64,000 bases of DNA from NCBI GenBank assembly GCA_949841365.1, contig CATKZI010000001.1, positions 418,023 to 482,022 of the forward strand, in the 5' to 3' direction. The notes beneath the pieces are model-generated. The model was not told the origin of the DNA and did not search any database. It was given only the letters and a program-made list of their open reading frames with translations. The position numbers were made by a program, and so were the translations under genes. The DNA comes from an uncultured Candidatus Melainabacteria bacterium. Its GTDB lineage: Bacteria; Cyanobacteriota; Vampirovibrionia; Gastranaerophilales; Gastranaerophilaceae. Numbering within the stretch: the first letter of the stretch is position 1; each line of letters starts with the position of its first letter. Of the stretch, positions 42,753 to 51,234 are shown piece by piece.

Positions 42753-44369
42753 ATGAGCAGTCTGCAGTTTCACAATGATTTAGACAGATTAACAGATGTT
42801 TTGCCTGACAAGGTCAGAAGGTACATCAACTATGAAAAAATGGAAGATGTTATTGAAATTGTTCTTGATATCGGGCGAACCCCTGAAATTAGGCATGCAG
42901 GCGGGAAAATAGAGTATTTGGGTGACGAATTTGTCACGGAAGATGATATTAATTATATAACCTGCAGGTTACAGGACTTTACATCCGATAACCGTTCGGG
43001 AATACCCGGGACACTTCACAGGATTAGTGCCATAAGAAACAGGCAGGGGAAAATAATCGGTTTAACTTGTAGAATAGGCAGGGTTGTAACAGGAACTATT
43101 GCGTGTATTAAAGACATCTGTTTGATGAATAAGAGTATTCTCTTTTTGGGACGTCCGGGTGTCGGTAAAACAACTAAATTAAGAGAAATTTCGAGATTGG
43201 TGGCTGATGAACTCGGCAAACGCGTCGTTATAGTAGATACTTCAAACGAAATCGCAGGCGACGGAGATACTCCTCACCCTGCTATCGGTCATGCAAGGCG
43301 TATGCAGGTTACTCAGCCCGAGTTTCAAAAAGATATTATGATTGAGGCTGTTGAAAATCACACTCCCGAAGTTATTGTTGTTGACGAAATCGGTACGGAA
43401 GCCGAAGCACAGGCAGCGCGTACTATTGCAGAACGCGGGGTTATGCTGATTGCAACAGCCCACGGTAACAGTTTGGAAAACCTTATCAAAAACCCGACTT
43501 TATCAGATCTGGTCGGCGGTATTCAATCTGTTACATTAGGTGATGATGAGGCAAAACGCAGAGCTTCCCAAAAAACTGTTTTGGAAAGAGAAAAACAGCC
43601 GACTTTTGATGTTGTAATTGAAATTTTGGACAGAAATACGCTCGCTGTATACAAAGATACGGCAGAAGCAGTTGATTATATTTTGCGCGGATGGCCTATC
43701 AGACCTGAAATCCGCAAAGTTGATAAGGCTTATGAAGCTCCTCAGGAATTGAAAGAAGATCCGAAAATTACCGATATTCCTAAAGAAATTGACAAACTTG
43801 AAAAGAAAATCGAACATAATACGGACAGTTTGAAATTTTCATTCTCAAGAGAAAAGTATGTTGAGGATATTAAAAAATCTTTTAAAAAGATTTATTTATA
43901 TGCAGTTTCACGTACGATTGTCGAAAAAGTTATTGAGCGTCTTGATTTGAATGCGGAAGTTACGCGAAGTATTGATGATGCGGATATAGTAGTTGCACAT
44001 AAAAACTTTGCAAAAGGCGGGGCAAAAATTTTAAGCGTTGCAAACGATTATCGTTTACAGATTTTTTATGTAAAAACAAATTCTATGGCGCAAATCCAGA
44101 AGGTTTTGAAAGAAGCTTTGGATATTGTGGAAACCTCAGAAACTTTGTGCGGCTATTATGATGATGCGGAACGTGCGCTTGATGAGGCAAAAGCGGCGAT
44201 TAATAAGATATTGGCGGGTGAAAAGGATGTTGAGTTAACTCCTCAAAATCAAGCCATAAGAAAGTTACAACACGAACTTGTAGAACAGCATAATTTGGAA
44301 AGTAAATCTATCGGTGAAGGCAACAACCGCCACTTAAAAATTGTCGGCGGAAAAGATTTCCACAGTTAA
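42753..44369 (+). CDS. Ycf45-like AAA ATPase with R3H-type C-terminus
   Basis: The 538-residue protein resembles the cyanobacterial and plastid Ycf45 family. The ATPase core has Walker A LFLGRPGVGKTTKLR (about residues 130-145), Walker B VIVVDEIG at about 208-215, and IDTSNEIAGDGDTPH between. The 360-538 region adds helical segments and a R3H-like domain expected to bind single-stranded nucleic acid. Its cellular function is unknown. The family link supports the cyanobacterial-lineage assignment of the genome. The gene follows its own promoter with a short structured leader. Confidence 0.82.
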   Translation: MSSLQFHNDLDRLTDVLPDKVRRYINYEKMEDVIEIVLDIGRTPEIRHAGGKIEYLGDEFVTEDDINYITCRLQDFTSDNRSGIPGTLHRISAIRNRQGKIIGLTCRIGRVVTGTIACIKDICLMNKSILFLGRPGVGKTTKLREISRLVADELGKRVVIVDTSNEIAGDGDTPHPAIGHARRMQVTQPEFQKDIMIEAVENHTPEVIVVDEIGTEAEAQAARTIAERGVMLIATAHGNSLENLIKNPTLSDLVGGIQSVTLGDDEAKRRASQKTVLEREKQPTFDVVIEILDRNTLAVYKDTAEAVDYILRGWPIRPEIRKVDKAYEAPQELKEDPKITDIPKEIDKLEKKIEHNTDSLKFSFSREKYVEDIKKSFKKIYLYAVSRTIVEKVIERLDLNAEVTRSIDDADIVVAHKNFAKGGAKILSVANDYRLQIFYVKTNSMAQIQKVLKEALDIVETSETLCGYYDDAERALDEAKAAINKILAGEKDVELTPQNQAIRKLQHELVEQHNLESKSIGEGNNRHLKIVGGKDFHS

Positions 44370-44371
44370 GA

Positions 44372-44581
44372 TTATTTGCGTTTTTTGAACTCAATGTCAT
44401 AGCCGAGGATGTCGGCGATTTGGCGAATTTCTCGATATCTTATAGTTTCGTTTTTCAGTTTTTGCGAAAGACTGCTCATAGCAGTACGCTTGTTTTCTGT
44501 TTTATATAATATGCTCGCTATCTCTGTCATAGTTTTTGCTTCTTTTGCAAGCAGTGATTTTATTTCATCTTTAATACCCAT
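44372..44581 (-). CDS. small HTH-like regulator
   Basis: The 69-residue product has a helix-turn-helix-like fold: TMTEIASILYKTENKRTAMSSLSQKLKNETIRYREIRQIADILG resembles DNA-binding XRE/phage-repressor-type domains that end with an IADILGYDIEF helix. No ligand domain is present. The start is an ATG with weak ribosome-binding sequence (TAAAGA). It is divergent from the small gene at 44691 and could regulate it or the strong promoter between them. Confidence 0.6.
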   Translation of the reverse strand: MGIKDEIKSLLAKEAKTMTEIASILYKTENKRTAMSSLSQKLKNETIRYREIRQIADILGYDIEFKKRK

Positions 44582-44599
44582 TCTTTAATGATAATATAC

Positions 44600-44628
44600 T
44601 TGACAACATTTGTATATTATTGTATAAT
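44600..44628 (+). promoter_or_regulatory. consensus promoter TTGACA-N17-TATAAT
   Basis: A perfect consensus promoter lies between the HTH gene and the 59-residue gene, with the start of the latter about 60 nt downstream. It is the strongest promoter-like sequence seen in the window apart from the rRNA promoter region. Confidence 0.85.
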
Positions 44629-44690
44629 ATGTTTATAAAAATATAAACAAGATAATGCTTTTATAAACTATAATAAAGAAAGGTAAAGCT

Positions 44691-44870
44691 ATGGAACCGA
44701 AAGACGAAGTAATCGGAAAACTGGAAAAGAGAATTGATGGACTAAGAGATTCAATGGCATGTAATATTTATGATATCCAAGAAATACTAAATGAAATGGA
44801 TAAATCTTTGAATAATATATGCTATCTTGCATATTTGAAAAATGATTTAATAAAAAAAGACGGAGTTTAA
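44691..44870 (+). CDS. 59-residue helical protein
   Basis: An ATG with an AAAGGTAAAG site begins a 59-residue charged, helical, coiled-coil-like protein (EVIGKLEKRIDGLRDSM, then LNEMDKSLNNICYLAYLKND). No family is recognised. A consensus promoter precedes it and an intrinsic terminator overlaps its stop codon, so the small gene is a complete, highly expressed unit. It may be a small regulator or assembly factor, but there is no evidence for a specific role. Confidence 0.6.
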   Translation: MEPKDEVIGKLEKRIDGLRDSMACNIYDIQEILNEMDKSLNNICYLAYLKNDLIKKDGV

Positions 44871-44884
44871 AAACTCCGTCTTTT
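44855..44884 (+). terminator. intrinsic terminator of the 59-residue gene
   Basis: AAAAGACGGAGTTT and its complement form a 14-bp stem that overlaps the stop codon and ends in TTTT. Confidence 0.9.
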
Positions 44885-44913
44885 AAAAGTGTTGCCAATA
44901 TTGGACTTTAGTT

Positions 44914-44950
44914 CCAAAACCCAATGTGGCGGGTGGAGCGGCTACGCTCC
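44914..44950 (-). repeat. 3'-end repeat, copy C
   Basis: On the minus strand, the ppdK stop overlaps the hairpin GGAGCG-tagc-CGCTCC, followed by ACCCGCCACATTGGGTTTTGG. This is the shortest and best preserved copy. Confidence 0.7.
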
Positions 44951-47616
44951 TATACGTGTGCTAATTGTCTGTTTTCTACAACCGCTTGAGCTGCTGCAAG
45001 TTTTGCTTGCGGTAATCTGAACGGTGAGCAAGATACATAATCCAAACCAATTCTGTCACAGAATTTTACTGAATCAGGATCTCCACCGTGTTCGCCGCAT
45101 ACACCGCCAACAAGTGATGAATTTACAGCTTTACCTTTTTCCATAGACATTTCGATTAACTGTCCAACACCTTTTTGGTCTAATGTTTCGAACGGGTTAG
45201 AAGGTAAGATTTTTTGTTCAACATATCTGTTCAAGAATTTACCTTCAGCATCGTCACGTGAGTAACCGAATGTCATTTGAGTTAAGTCGTTTGTACCGAA
45301 TGAGAAGAATTCTGCATATTCAGCGATTTCATCAGCTGTTAAAGCTGCACGAGGAATTTCAATCATTGTACCGAATTTGTACTCAACTTCAACTCCTTTT
45401 GAAATCATAACTTCTCTTGCTACGCGAACCAAAATGTCTTTAGCTGTTTTAAGTTCGTTAACGTGTCCGATTAAAGGAATCATTACCCAAGGTTTAACTG
45501 CAACGCCTTCGCGTTTCAAGTCACAGCATGCTTCAAAGATTGCTCTTACTTGCATTTCGTTGATTTCAGGGTAAGTCAAACCTAAACGGCATCCTCTCAA
45601 GCCCATCATCGGGTTAGATTCTGATAAACCTTCTACGATATGAAGCATTTCTTCTTTTTCTGATGCATCTTTGCCTTGAGCTTTTAGTGTTGCAACTTCA
45701 GCGATTAAAGATTCTTTATCAGGCAAGAATTCGTGAAGCGGCGGATCTAAAAGACGAACTGTAAGAGGTTTGTCGCCTAAAGCTTTGAACATTGCATAGA
45801 AGTCTGAATATTGCATTGGAAGAAGTTTTGCTAAAGCTTCTTTTCTAGCTTCAGGAGTTCCGGCAATAATCATTTTTTGAACCCATGGTAATCTGTCAGG
45901 ATCCATGAACATGTGTTCTGTACGGCAAAGACCAACACCTTCAGCACCGAATTTCAAAGCGTTTTCAATATCTTTAGGAGTATCAGCGTTAGCTTCAACT
46001 TTCATTCTCTTGATTTCGTCAACCCATCCGAAGAATGTGTTCCAGTTATCGTCGATTTGAGCTTCTACAAGTTTAACAGCACCTTCCATAACGATACCTT
46101 TACCACCGTCAAGAGAGATGATTTCGTCTTTGTGGTAAACTTTTCCGTCGCAGCCTGTCAAAGTTTCGTTAGCAAGGTCGATTTTCAAGTCTTCGCAGCC
46201 TGAAACGCAAGGTTTACCCATACCTTTAGCAACAACTGCTGCGTGAGATGTAGCACCGCCTCTAAGTGTCAAAACACCTTGAGAAACTGCCATACCGTGA
46301 ATATCATCAGGACAAGTTTCCACACGAACAAGGATAACTTTTTCGCCAGCTTCACCGCGTTGAGCTGCTTCTTCGGTATCAAATACGATTTTACCAACAG
46401 CAGCACCCGGAGATGCGTTTACACCCGTACAAATCTTGTGAGCATCTGCCATAGCCTTAGAATCGAAGCAAGGTAAAAGAATTTGGTTTACACTGTAAGG
46501 ATCAACAAGCTGGATAGCTCTTTCTTTTGTGATAATACCTTCTTTTTCCATTTCAACTGCAATTCTGATAGCTGCTGCAGCTGTTCTTTTACCGTTACGA
46601 GTTTGCAAAATCCACAATTTACCTTTTTCAATTGTGAATTCCATATCTTGAACATCTTTGTAGCCCAATTCAAGTTTTTTAGCGATATCAACATATTGTC
46701 TGTACAAGTCAGGCATTTCAGTTTCCAATTCAGCGATAGGTTTCGGAGTTCTGATACCTGCAACAACGTCTTCACCTTGAGCGTTTGTTAAGTATTCGCC
46801 GTAGAATTTGTTTTCGCCTGTAGCAGGGTTACGAGTGAATGAAACACCTGTAGCACAATCATCGCCCATGTTTCCGAATACCATTGTTTGAACGTTAACG
46901 GCTGTTCCGAAATTGTGGTCGATTTTATTCATATTTCTGTAAGCAACTGCACGAGGAATGTTCCAAGATCTGAATACTGCTTCAATAGCTTCTTCCAATT
47001 GAACGTATGGATCTTGAGGGAATTCTTTGCCTGTAACTTCTTTAATTAAGTTTTTGTATACAGGGATTAAAGATTTCAAACCTTCTGCAGAAATTTTTGT
47101 ATCTTCTTTAACGCCTTCACGTTCTTTAACTTTTTCAAGTTCAGATTCGAAGTATTTTTGTCTGTCCATTTCCCAAGCTACAGAACCGAACATAGTTAAA
47201 AATCTTCTATATGAGTCATAGCAGAAGCGAGGGTTGTTAGTAAGCTTAATCATAGCTTCAACGGTTTGGTCGTTTAAACCTAAGTTCAAAATAGTTTCCA
47301 TCATACCCGGCATAGAAAGTCTTGCGCCTGATCTTACTGAAACCAAAAGCGGATTTTCGCTGTCGCCGAATTTTTTGCCTGTTTGTTCTTCAACATCTTT
47401 CAATGCTGCTTTAACTTCATCCATCAAACCTTCAGGCATTTTATTTCCGTGATTAATATAATCCATACAAGTTTCTGTAGTGATTGTTAATCCCGGTGGA
47501 ACAGGTAGTCCCAAATTAGTCATTTCAGCGAGGTTAGCACCTTTACCGCCCAAAAGATTGCGCATGTCGGCGTTGCCTTCTCTGAACAACCATACTCGTT
47601 TGTCTGTCATAGTCAA
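44950..47616 (-). CDS. ppdK: pyruvate, phosphate dikinase
   Basis: PPDK interconverts pyruvate, ATP and phosphate with PEP, AMP and pyrophosphate, in glycolysis or gluconeogenesis of anaerobes. The 888-residue length is typical. The N-terminal ATP-grasp part carries LLGGKGANLAEM, the swivelling domain has the phosphohistidine in LRGGATSHAAVVAKG, and the C-terminal PEP domain has LCRTEHMFM and the catalytic cysteine in GGVCGEHGGDP. The start is an ATG with a GGAG site. No PPDK regulatory protein is nearby. Confidence 0.97.
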   Translation of the reverse strand: MTMTDKRVWLFREGNADMRNLLGGKGANLAEMTNLGLPVPPGLTITTETCMDYINHGNKMPEGLMDEVKAALKDVEEQTGKKFGDSENPLLVSVRSGARLSMPGMMETILNLGLNDQTVEAMIKLTNNPRFCYDSYRRFLTMFGSVAWEMDRQKYFESELEKVKEREGVKEDTKISAEGLKSLIPVYKNLIKEVTGKEFPQDPYVQLEEAIEAVFRSWNIPRAVAYRNMNKIDHNFGTAVNVQTMVFGNMGDDCATGVSFTRNPATGENKFYGEYLTNAQGEDVVAGIRTPKPIAELETEMPDLYRQYVDIAKKLELGYKDVQDMEFTIEKGKLWILQTRNGKRTAAAAIRIAVEMEKEGIITKERAIQLVDPYSVNQILLPCFDSKAMADAHKICTGVNASPGAAVGKIVFDTEEAAQRGEAGEKVILVRVETCPDDIHGMAVSQGVLTLRGGATSHAAVVAKGMGKPCVSGCEDLKIDLANETLTGCDGKVYHKDEIISLDGGKGIVMEGAVKLVEAQIDDNWNTFFGWVDEIKRMKVEANADTPKDIENALKFGAEGVGLCRTEHMFMDPDRLPWVQKMIIAGTPEARKEALAKLLPMQYSDFYAMFKALGDKPLTVRLLDPPLHEFLPDKESLIAEVATLKAQGKDASEKEEMLHIVEGLSESNPMMGLRGCRLGLTYPEINEMQVRAIFEACCDLKREGVAVKPWVMIPLIGHVNELKTAKDILVRVAREVMISKGVEVEYKFGTMIEIPRAALTADEIAEYAEFFSFGTNDLTQMTFGYSRDDAEGKFLNRYVEQKILPSNPFETLDQKGVGQLIEMSMEKGKAVNSSLVGGVCGEHGGDPDSVKFCDRIGLDYVSCSPFRLPQAKLAAAQAVVENRQLAHV

Positions 47617-48013
47617 TTCTCCTTTTTTCTTACAGAATTACATCATTTTTATAGGAAAATTGTACCATGAACATGATTATTCAAGTAATAATTAGGGATT
47701 TTTATTACAGAAAATATATTATTTCCATCAAGCAAAACTGTTGTCTATTCTTTTCTTTTTTTGCGATGAAAAGAGAAAGAATACTGCACAAGAAAGAGAA
47801 ACACGCTAATCGTTTAATCTGCACTAAATTCAACCTATAGCGGATAAACTCACTCTCGTCATACCGCACTTAATGCGGTATCTTATCATGTTGCCGTTCA
47901 AACAATATCCGCTCTGTTACTGTTTCATTAAGTGCAGATTACTGTAAGTTTCGGCTTAGCTGCTTCGCTTCTTAGCCGCCTAGCTGCTTATAATATATTT
48001 TATGTAAAGATTA
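47617..48013. other. intergenic region with nested inverted repeats
   Basis: No convincing gene. It holds the nested inverted-repeat structure at 47815-47941, an AT-rich stretch and a GGCTTAGCTGC/GCCGCCTAGCTGC-type imperfect repeat at about 47953-47988. The ppdK promoter should be here but is not clear. Confidence 0.5.
47815..47941. repeat. nested inverted repeats (three stems)
   Basis: Outer arms TAATCTGCACT (47815-47825) and AGTGCAGATTA (47931-47941), middle arms AGCGGATA (47839-47846) and TATCCGCT (47906-47913), and an inner hairpin ATACCGCA/TGCGGTAT (47861-47881) nest symmetrically. The structure could be a non-coding RNA or mobile-repeat element; there is no T tract directly after it. 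Confidence 0.75.
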
Positions 48014-48244
48014 TTATTTTCTAAAATAATCGCAAATTAAAACTTTTTTGCGGGGGAGTAAATTTTTAAGCCCGTCGATAAATTTATTTTTATCTAAATT
48101 TTCTAATTCTTTTTTTAGGATAGCTTTTTCAAGAACGACTTTGTTATACAAATCTGAGCACACGGAACTCTTGTCAATGTGTTCTTTTAATTTGGCTAAT
48201 TGAATCTCTTTTTCTCTAATGGATTTTATCAATTCGTTTTTCAC
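48014..48244 (-). CDS. 76-residue coiled-coil protein
   Basis: The short product is highly charged with heptad-like leucines (SIREKEIQLAKLKEHID, then AILKKELENLDKN) and a basic tail. The start is GTG with AGAGGT upstream at good spacing. No domain is recognised. It lies at the end of the 2-oxoacid oxidoreductase operon, about 75 nt after the gamma-subunit stop, so it may be co-transcribed. Confidence 0.5.
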   Translation of the reverse strand: MKNELIKSIREKEIQLAKLKEHIDKSSVCSDLYNKVVLEKAILKKELENLDKNKFIDGLKNLLPRKKVLICDYFRK

Positions 48245-48319
48245 TATAGACCTCTTTGTACTTTATCAGAATATAGCCTATTGTAAATTTTTAAATCGAC
48301 TTTTTAGTTGATTTAAGCA

Positions 48320-48865
48320 TTATACATGCAATAAATCATACTCATAACCTATTTTTAGAGCTTTCATATTTAGCGGTAATAAATTTTTTCTGTGCGGTGG
48401 AAGAACTGTATCAAGAGCTTTTTCAATAATTTCAAGATTTAATAATCCGCTTGTTTTAGCTAAAACTCCTAATGCAAGTATATTAGCCATTCTGACATTT
48501 CCCAACTCATCGGCTGATTTTGTAATAGGCACAAATACATATTTGATATCAGAACGAGTTTTTGCTTCTTTTACAAGTGTTGAGTTGGCAATCATGCATC
48601 CGCCTTGTTTGATTTTCGGTAAAAACTTATCGAAAGATGCCTGATTTAAGGCAACTACAAAATCTGCATCAGCTTTGTTAACTTCCGATACTTCATCATC
48701 ACTCATGACGATTTCGCAATTAACTGTTCCACCACGCATTTCAGCACCGTATGAAGGATACCAGGTTACGTTTTTGTCTGCAAGCATGAATGCGTTAGCA
48801 AGCACTTCGCCTGCCAATAATACGCCTTGTCCGCCAAATCCTGCTATTATAAAATTTCTTTCCAT
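48320..48865 (-). CDS. 2-oxoacid:ferredoxin oxidoreductase, gamma subunit
   Basis: The 181-residue protein is the gamma (PorG/KorC-type) subunit: the family start FIIAGFGGQGVLLAGEVLANA and the central YPSYGAEMRGGTVNCEIVMSD are clear. It joins the TPP and pyrimidine-binding subunits in the oxidoreductase that makes acyl-CoA and reduced ferredoxin. It follows the alpha and beta genes but with a 164-nt gap that holds no obvious gene. A 6-nt site AAAAA before the ATG is weak. Confidence 0.92.
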   Translation of the reverse strand: MERNFIIAGFGGQGVLLAGEVLANAFMLADKNVTWYPSYGAEMRGGTVNCEIVMSDDEVSEVNKADADFVVALNQASFDKFLPKIKQGGCMIANSTLVKEAKTRSDIKYVFVPITKSADELGNVRMANILALGVLAKTSGLLNLEIIEKALDTVLPPHRKNLLPLNMKALKIGYEYDLLHV

Positions 48866-49029
48866 TTTTTATACCACAGCTTACGATTTCGTAATGCCGC
48901 CTTTCATATATGTTCTTGTTACTTTAGATATTACCTTGTGACCGGCTTTGTTCTACTAATGCACTCGGGTCATAAGAGCGAATTTGTTTTATTTTCTCAG
49001 TATTTATCCCTCGCATCTGTTTTGCTTTA

Positions 49030-49779
49030 TCAGTTTTGAGTTTTGTCTTTGTATATTCCCGGCTTAAATACCTGCATCATCTCGTTTCTTACTCTTTCAT
49101 GCGCCTTATCAGGTGACAATTTCCAGTTTGTCGGGCAGGTTGAAAGAATTTCTACAAACCCGAAGCCTAAACCTTTGATTTGAACTTCAAAAGCCTTTTT
49201 GATTGCCTGTTTTGCTTTTCTGATGTTTGCAACGGTATCTAATGAAACTCTTGCTGAAAACGCTGTTCCGTCACAGAGTGCAATGTGTTCCGCAATTTTT
49301 ATCGGATAACCGTAATATTCAATATTTCTGCCTGTCGGAGAAGTTGTTGTCTTTTGCCCTAAAAGAGTTGTTGGTCCTAATTGACCGCCTGTCATGCCGT
49401 AAGTTGTGTTGTTTATACAAATTGCGGACAGGTTTTCTCCTCTAAGTGCAGAGTGTAAACTTTCACCTATTCCGATTGATGCAAAATCGCCGTCACCCTG
49501 ATATGTGAATACGAATTTGTCGGGGCGTGCTCTTTTTACACCTGTTGCAACTGCTAATGCTCTGCCATGCGGTGCTTCTATAGAATCAACATTTAAAAAA
49601 TCGTACGTTGTAACAGAACATCCGATAGATGCTGCAAGAATTGCGTTATCTTTTAAACCAAGTTCATCTAACACTTCTGCAACAAGTCTTACTGCAACAC
49701 CGTGGTCGCAGCCGGGGCAGAATGAAAATTTTGCATTTTCTCTTAATGATTTTGGTAATTTAAATACTTGTGTAGCCAT
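49030..49779 (-). CDS. 2-oxoacid:ferredoxin oxidoreductase, beta subunit (TPP-binding)
   Basis: The protein (249 aa) has the TPP-binding signature GDGDFASIGIGESLHSALRGENLSAICINNTTYGMTGGQ, ending in the NN motif, and the N-terminal CPGCDHGV cysteine motif. This is the PorB/KorB/VorA-type catalytic subunit. Together with the alpha subunit it decarboxylates a 2-oxoacid. Its ATG overlaps the last base of the alpha stop, so the two are translationally coupled. Ferredoxin is the expected electron acceptor. Confidence 0.94.
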   Translation of the reverse strand: MATQVFKLPKSLRENAKFSFCPGCDHGVAVRLVAEVLDELGLKDNAILAASIGCSVTTYDFLNVDSIEAPHGRALAVATGVKRARPDKFVFTYQGDGDFASIGIGESLHSALRGENLSAICINNTTYGMTGGQLGPTTLLGQKTTTSPTGRNIEYYGYPIKIAEHIALCDGTAFSARVSLDTVANIRKAKQAIKKAFEVQIKGLGFGFVEILSTCPTNWKLSPDKAHERVRNEMMQVFKPGIYKDKTQN

Positions 49780-50846
49780 TACAGCACCTCAATTCTTGAA
49801 ACTATTTCGTCAGCAGACGGCGGAGCGCCTACACCTTTATTTATGAGTTCAACAGGGCATGCTCCGTTAACGGCAAGTCTTACGTCGTTAACCATTTGAC
49901 CCATATTAACTTCTACTGTCACAAACTTTTTAATCTTTTTGGAAAGTTCTGCAAGTCTTTTTGAAGGGAACGGGAACAGGGTAATTGGTCTGAAAAATCC
50001 TGCTTTAATTCCTTTTTCTCTGAGTTTTTTCATTGCAGTTTTTACGTTTCTTGATGTGCTTCCAAAGCTTACAAGAACAATATCCGCATCATCCGTATTA
50101 ATTTCTTCCCATTCGGTTTCATTTTCTTCAATAGCTTTATATTTAGCAAAAAGTTTATTTAAGAATTCACATTGTTTGTCGGCTAAAGGTGCGTATGAAC
50201 GGATAATTCTGCCATCTCTGCCTTTTGCACCTGTTAATGCCCAATATGAATTGTCAATCTCAGGGTAAGGATATTCGCCAAATTCTACAGGTTCCATCAT
50301 CTGACCCAAAAGCCCGTCTGCAAGTAATACTGTCGGGTTTTTGTATTTGTGTGCGAGATAGAATGCTTTGTATGTTAAATCAACGCATTCCTGAACAGTT
50401 GACGGAGCAAGAACGATAAGTTTATAATCGCCGTTTCCGCCGCCTTTTGTAGATTGGAAATAATCACCTTGAGATGGGTAAATGTTTCCTAATCCCGGGC
50501 CGCCTCTCATAACGCTTACCAATACAACGGGAAGTTCATCTGCTGTTGCATATGATAAAGCTTCCTGCATTAATGCAACGGCGCATGATGAAGATGAGGT
50601 CATGGCTTTTGCACCTGTTGAGCATGCCCCCAAAGTCATATTGATTGCGGCAAGTTCGCTTTCTGCAGAAACATAAGCCCGTTTTAATTCCTGCATTTTA
50701 CCGCTCATAAATTCTCCGATTTCGCTCTGCGGAGTAATAGGATATCCGAAATAACATTCGCATCCTGCAAGTACGGCAGCATTTGCGATTGCGTAATTTC
50801 CTTTAGTTAAAACCTTTTTATTTGTACCGCGACATACGGTTCCCAT
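49779..50846 (-). CDS. vorB: 2-oxoacid:ferredoxin oxidoreductase, alpha subunit (VorB-like)
   Basis: The alpha subunit carries the pyrimidine-binding and transketolase-like domains: KGNYAIANAAVLAGCECYFGYPITPQSEIGEFMS near the N-terminus, MTSSSSCAVALMQEALSYATADELP, and RGGPGLGNIYPSQGDYFQSTKGGGNGDY. This pattern is the 3-methyl-2-oxobutanoate (VorB) type, which acts on branched-chain 2-oxoacids, although 2-oxoglutarate is not excluded. I place the start at the ATG at 50846 with AGGAAAGG before it rather than an upstream GTG. It follows the ferredoxin subunit gene. Confidence 0.9.
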   Translation of the reverse strand: MGTVCRGTNKKVLTKGNYAIANAAVLAGCECYFGYPITPQSEIGEFMSGKMQELKRAYVSAESELAAINMTLGACSTGAKAMTSSSSCAVALMQEALSYATADELPVVLVSVMRGGPGLGNIYPSQGDYFQSTKGGGNGDYKLIVLAPSTVQECVDLTYKAFYLAHKYKNPTVLLADGLLGQMMEPVEFGEYPYPEIDNSYWALTGAKGRDGRIIRSYAPLADKQCEFLNKLFAKYKAIEENETEWEEINTDDADIVLVSFGSTSRNVKTAMKKLREKGIKAGFFRPITLFPFPSKRLAELSKKIKKFVTVEVNMGQMVNDVRLAVNGACPVELINKGVGAPPSADEIVSRIEVL

Positions 50847-50867
50847 AGTATTCACCTTTCCTCGTTT

Positions 50868-50900
50868 CCAAAACCTAATGTGGCTACGTGCGTAGCACCT
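50868..50900 (-). repeat. 3'-end repeat, copy D
   Basis: On the minus strand the ferredoxin gene stop lies in the hairpin GTGCTACG/CGTAGCCAC, followed by ATTAGGTTTTGG. The sequence lies between the ferredoxin and alpha-subunit genes, so it may cause partial termination within the operon. Confidence 0.6.
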
Positions 50901-51096
50901 CCGTAATTGCTAAATCGGGACATCTTGTTGCACACATTGCGCATCCCAAGCATTCATTATTCGGGTCACAGAATTCTACAACATGATTGCCAAGACTGTT
51001 TGTTTCCTGACCGATTTTAAGCAGTTTTTTCGGGCACTCGCTAATACATAAGTAGCAAGCCTTACATTTATTTTTATCTATTTTTATATAGCTCAT
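50884..51096 (-). CDS. 2-oxoacid:ferredoxin oxidoreductase, ferredoxin (4Fe-4S) subunit
   Basis: The 70-residue protein has two 4Fe-4S motifs, CKACYLCISECP and CLGCAMCATRCP, as in the delta/KorD-type subunit of the multimeric enzyme. The start is an ATG with AGGGG before it. An in-frame start 51 nt upstream would add only a low-complexity extension. It is the first gene of the operon and may pass electrons from the TPP subunit to soluble ferredoxin. Confidence 0.92.
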   Translation of the reverse strand: MSYIKIDKNKCKACYLCISECPKKLLKIGQETNSLGNHVVEFCDPNNECLGCAMCATRCPDLAITEVLRT

Positions 51097-51173
51097 CTTA
51101 AATTCCCCTACCAAGAATATTATATCACCGAAATGGTGAGCCGACACTTTAATCTTTACAATTGTAATAATAA

Positions 51174-51203
51174 TTGCAAAGTTTCCTATGGTTCTGGTAA
51201 AAT
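51174..51203 (+). promoter_or_regulatory. promoter of the coiled-coil gene
   Basis: TTGCAA, 18 bases, TAAAAT with a TG one base before the -10 box (extended -10), about 30 nt upstream of the ATG. Confidence 0.5.
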
Positions 51204-51234
51204 AATAGGGGATAATTGTAAGAAAGAGAAAATT

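Noticed and set aside
46483..46791. Long frames opposite ppdK
   Set aside because: They are antisense shadows of a strongly coding gene with biased codon use.
48924..49016. 30-codon minus-strand frame between the beta and gamma oxidoreductase genes
   Set aside because: It has no ribosome-binding site and no recognised homology, and its start is not in a preferred position. It may be a remnant, but I cannot support it as a gene.
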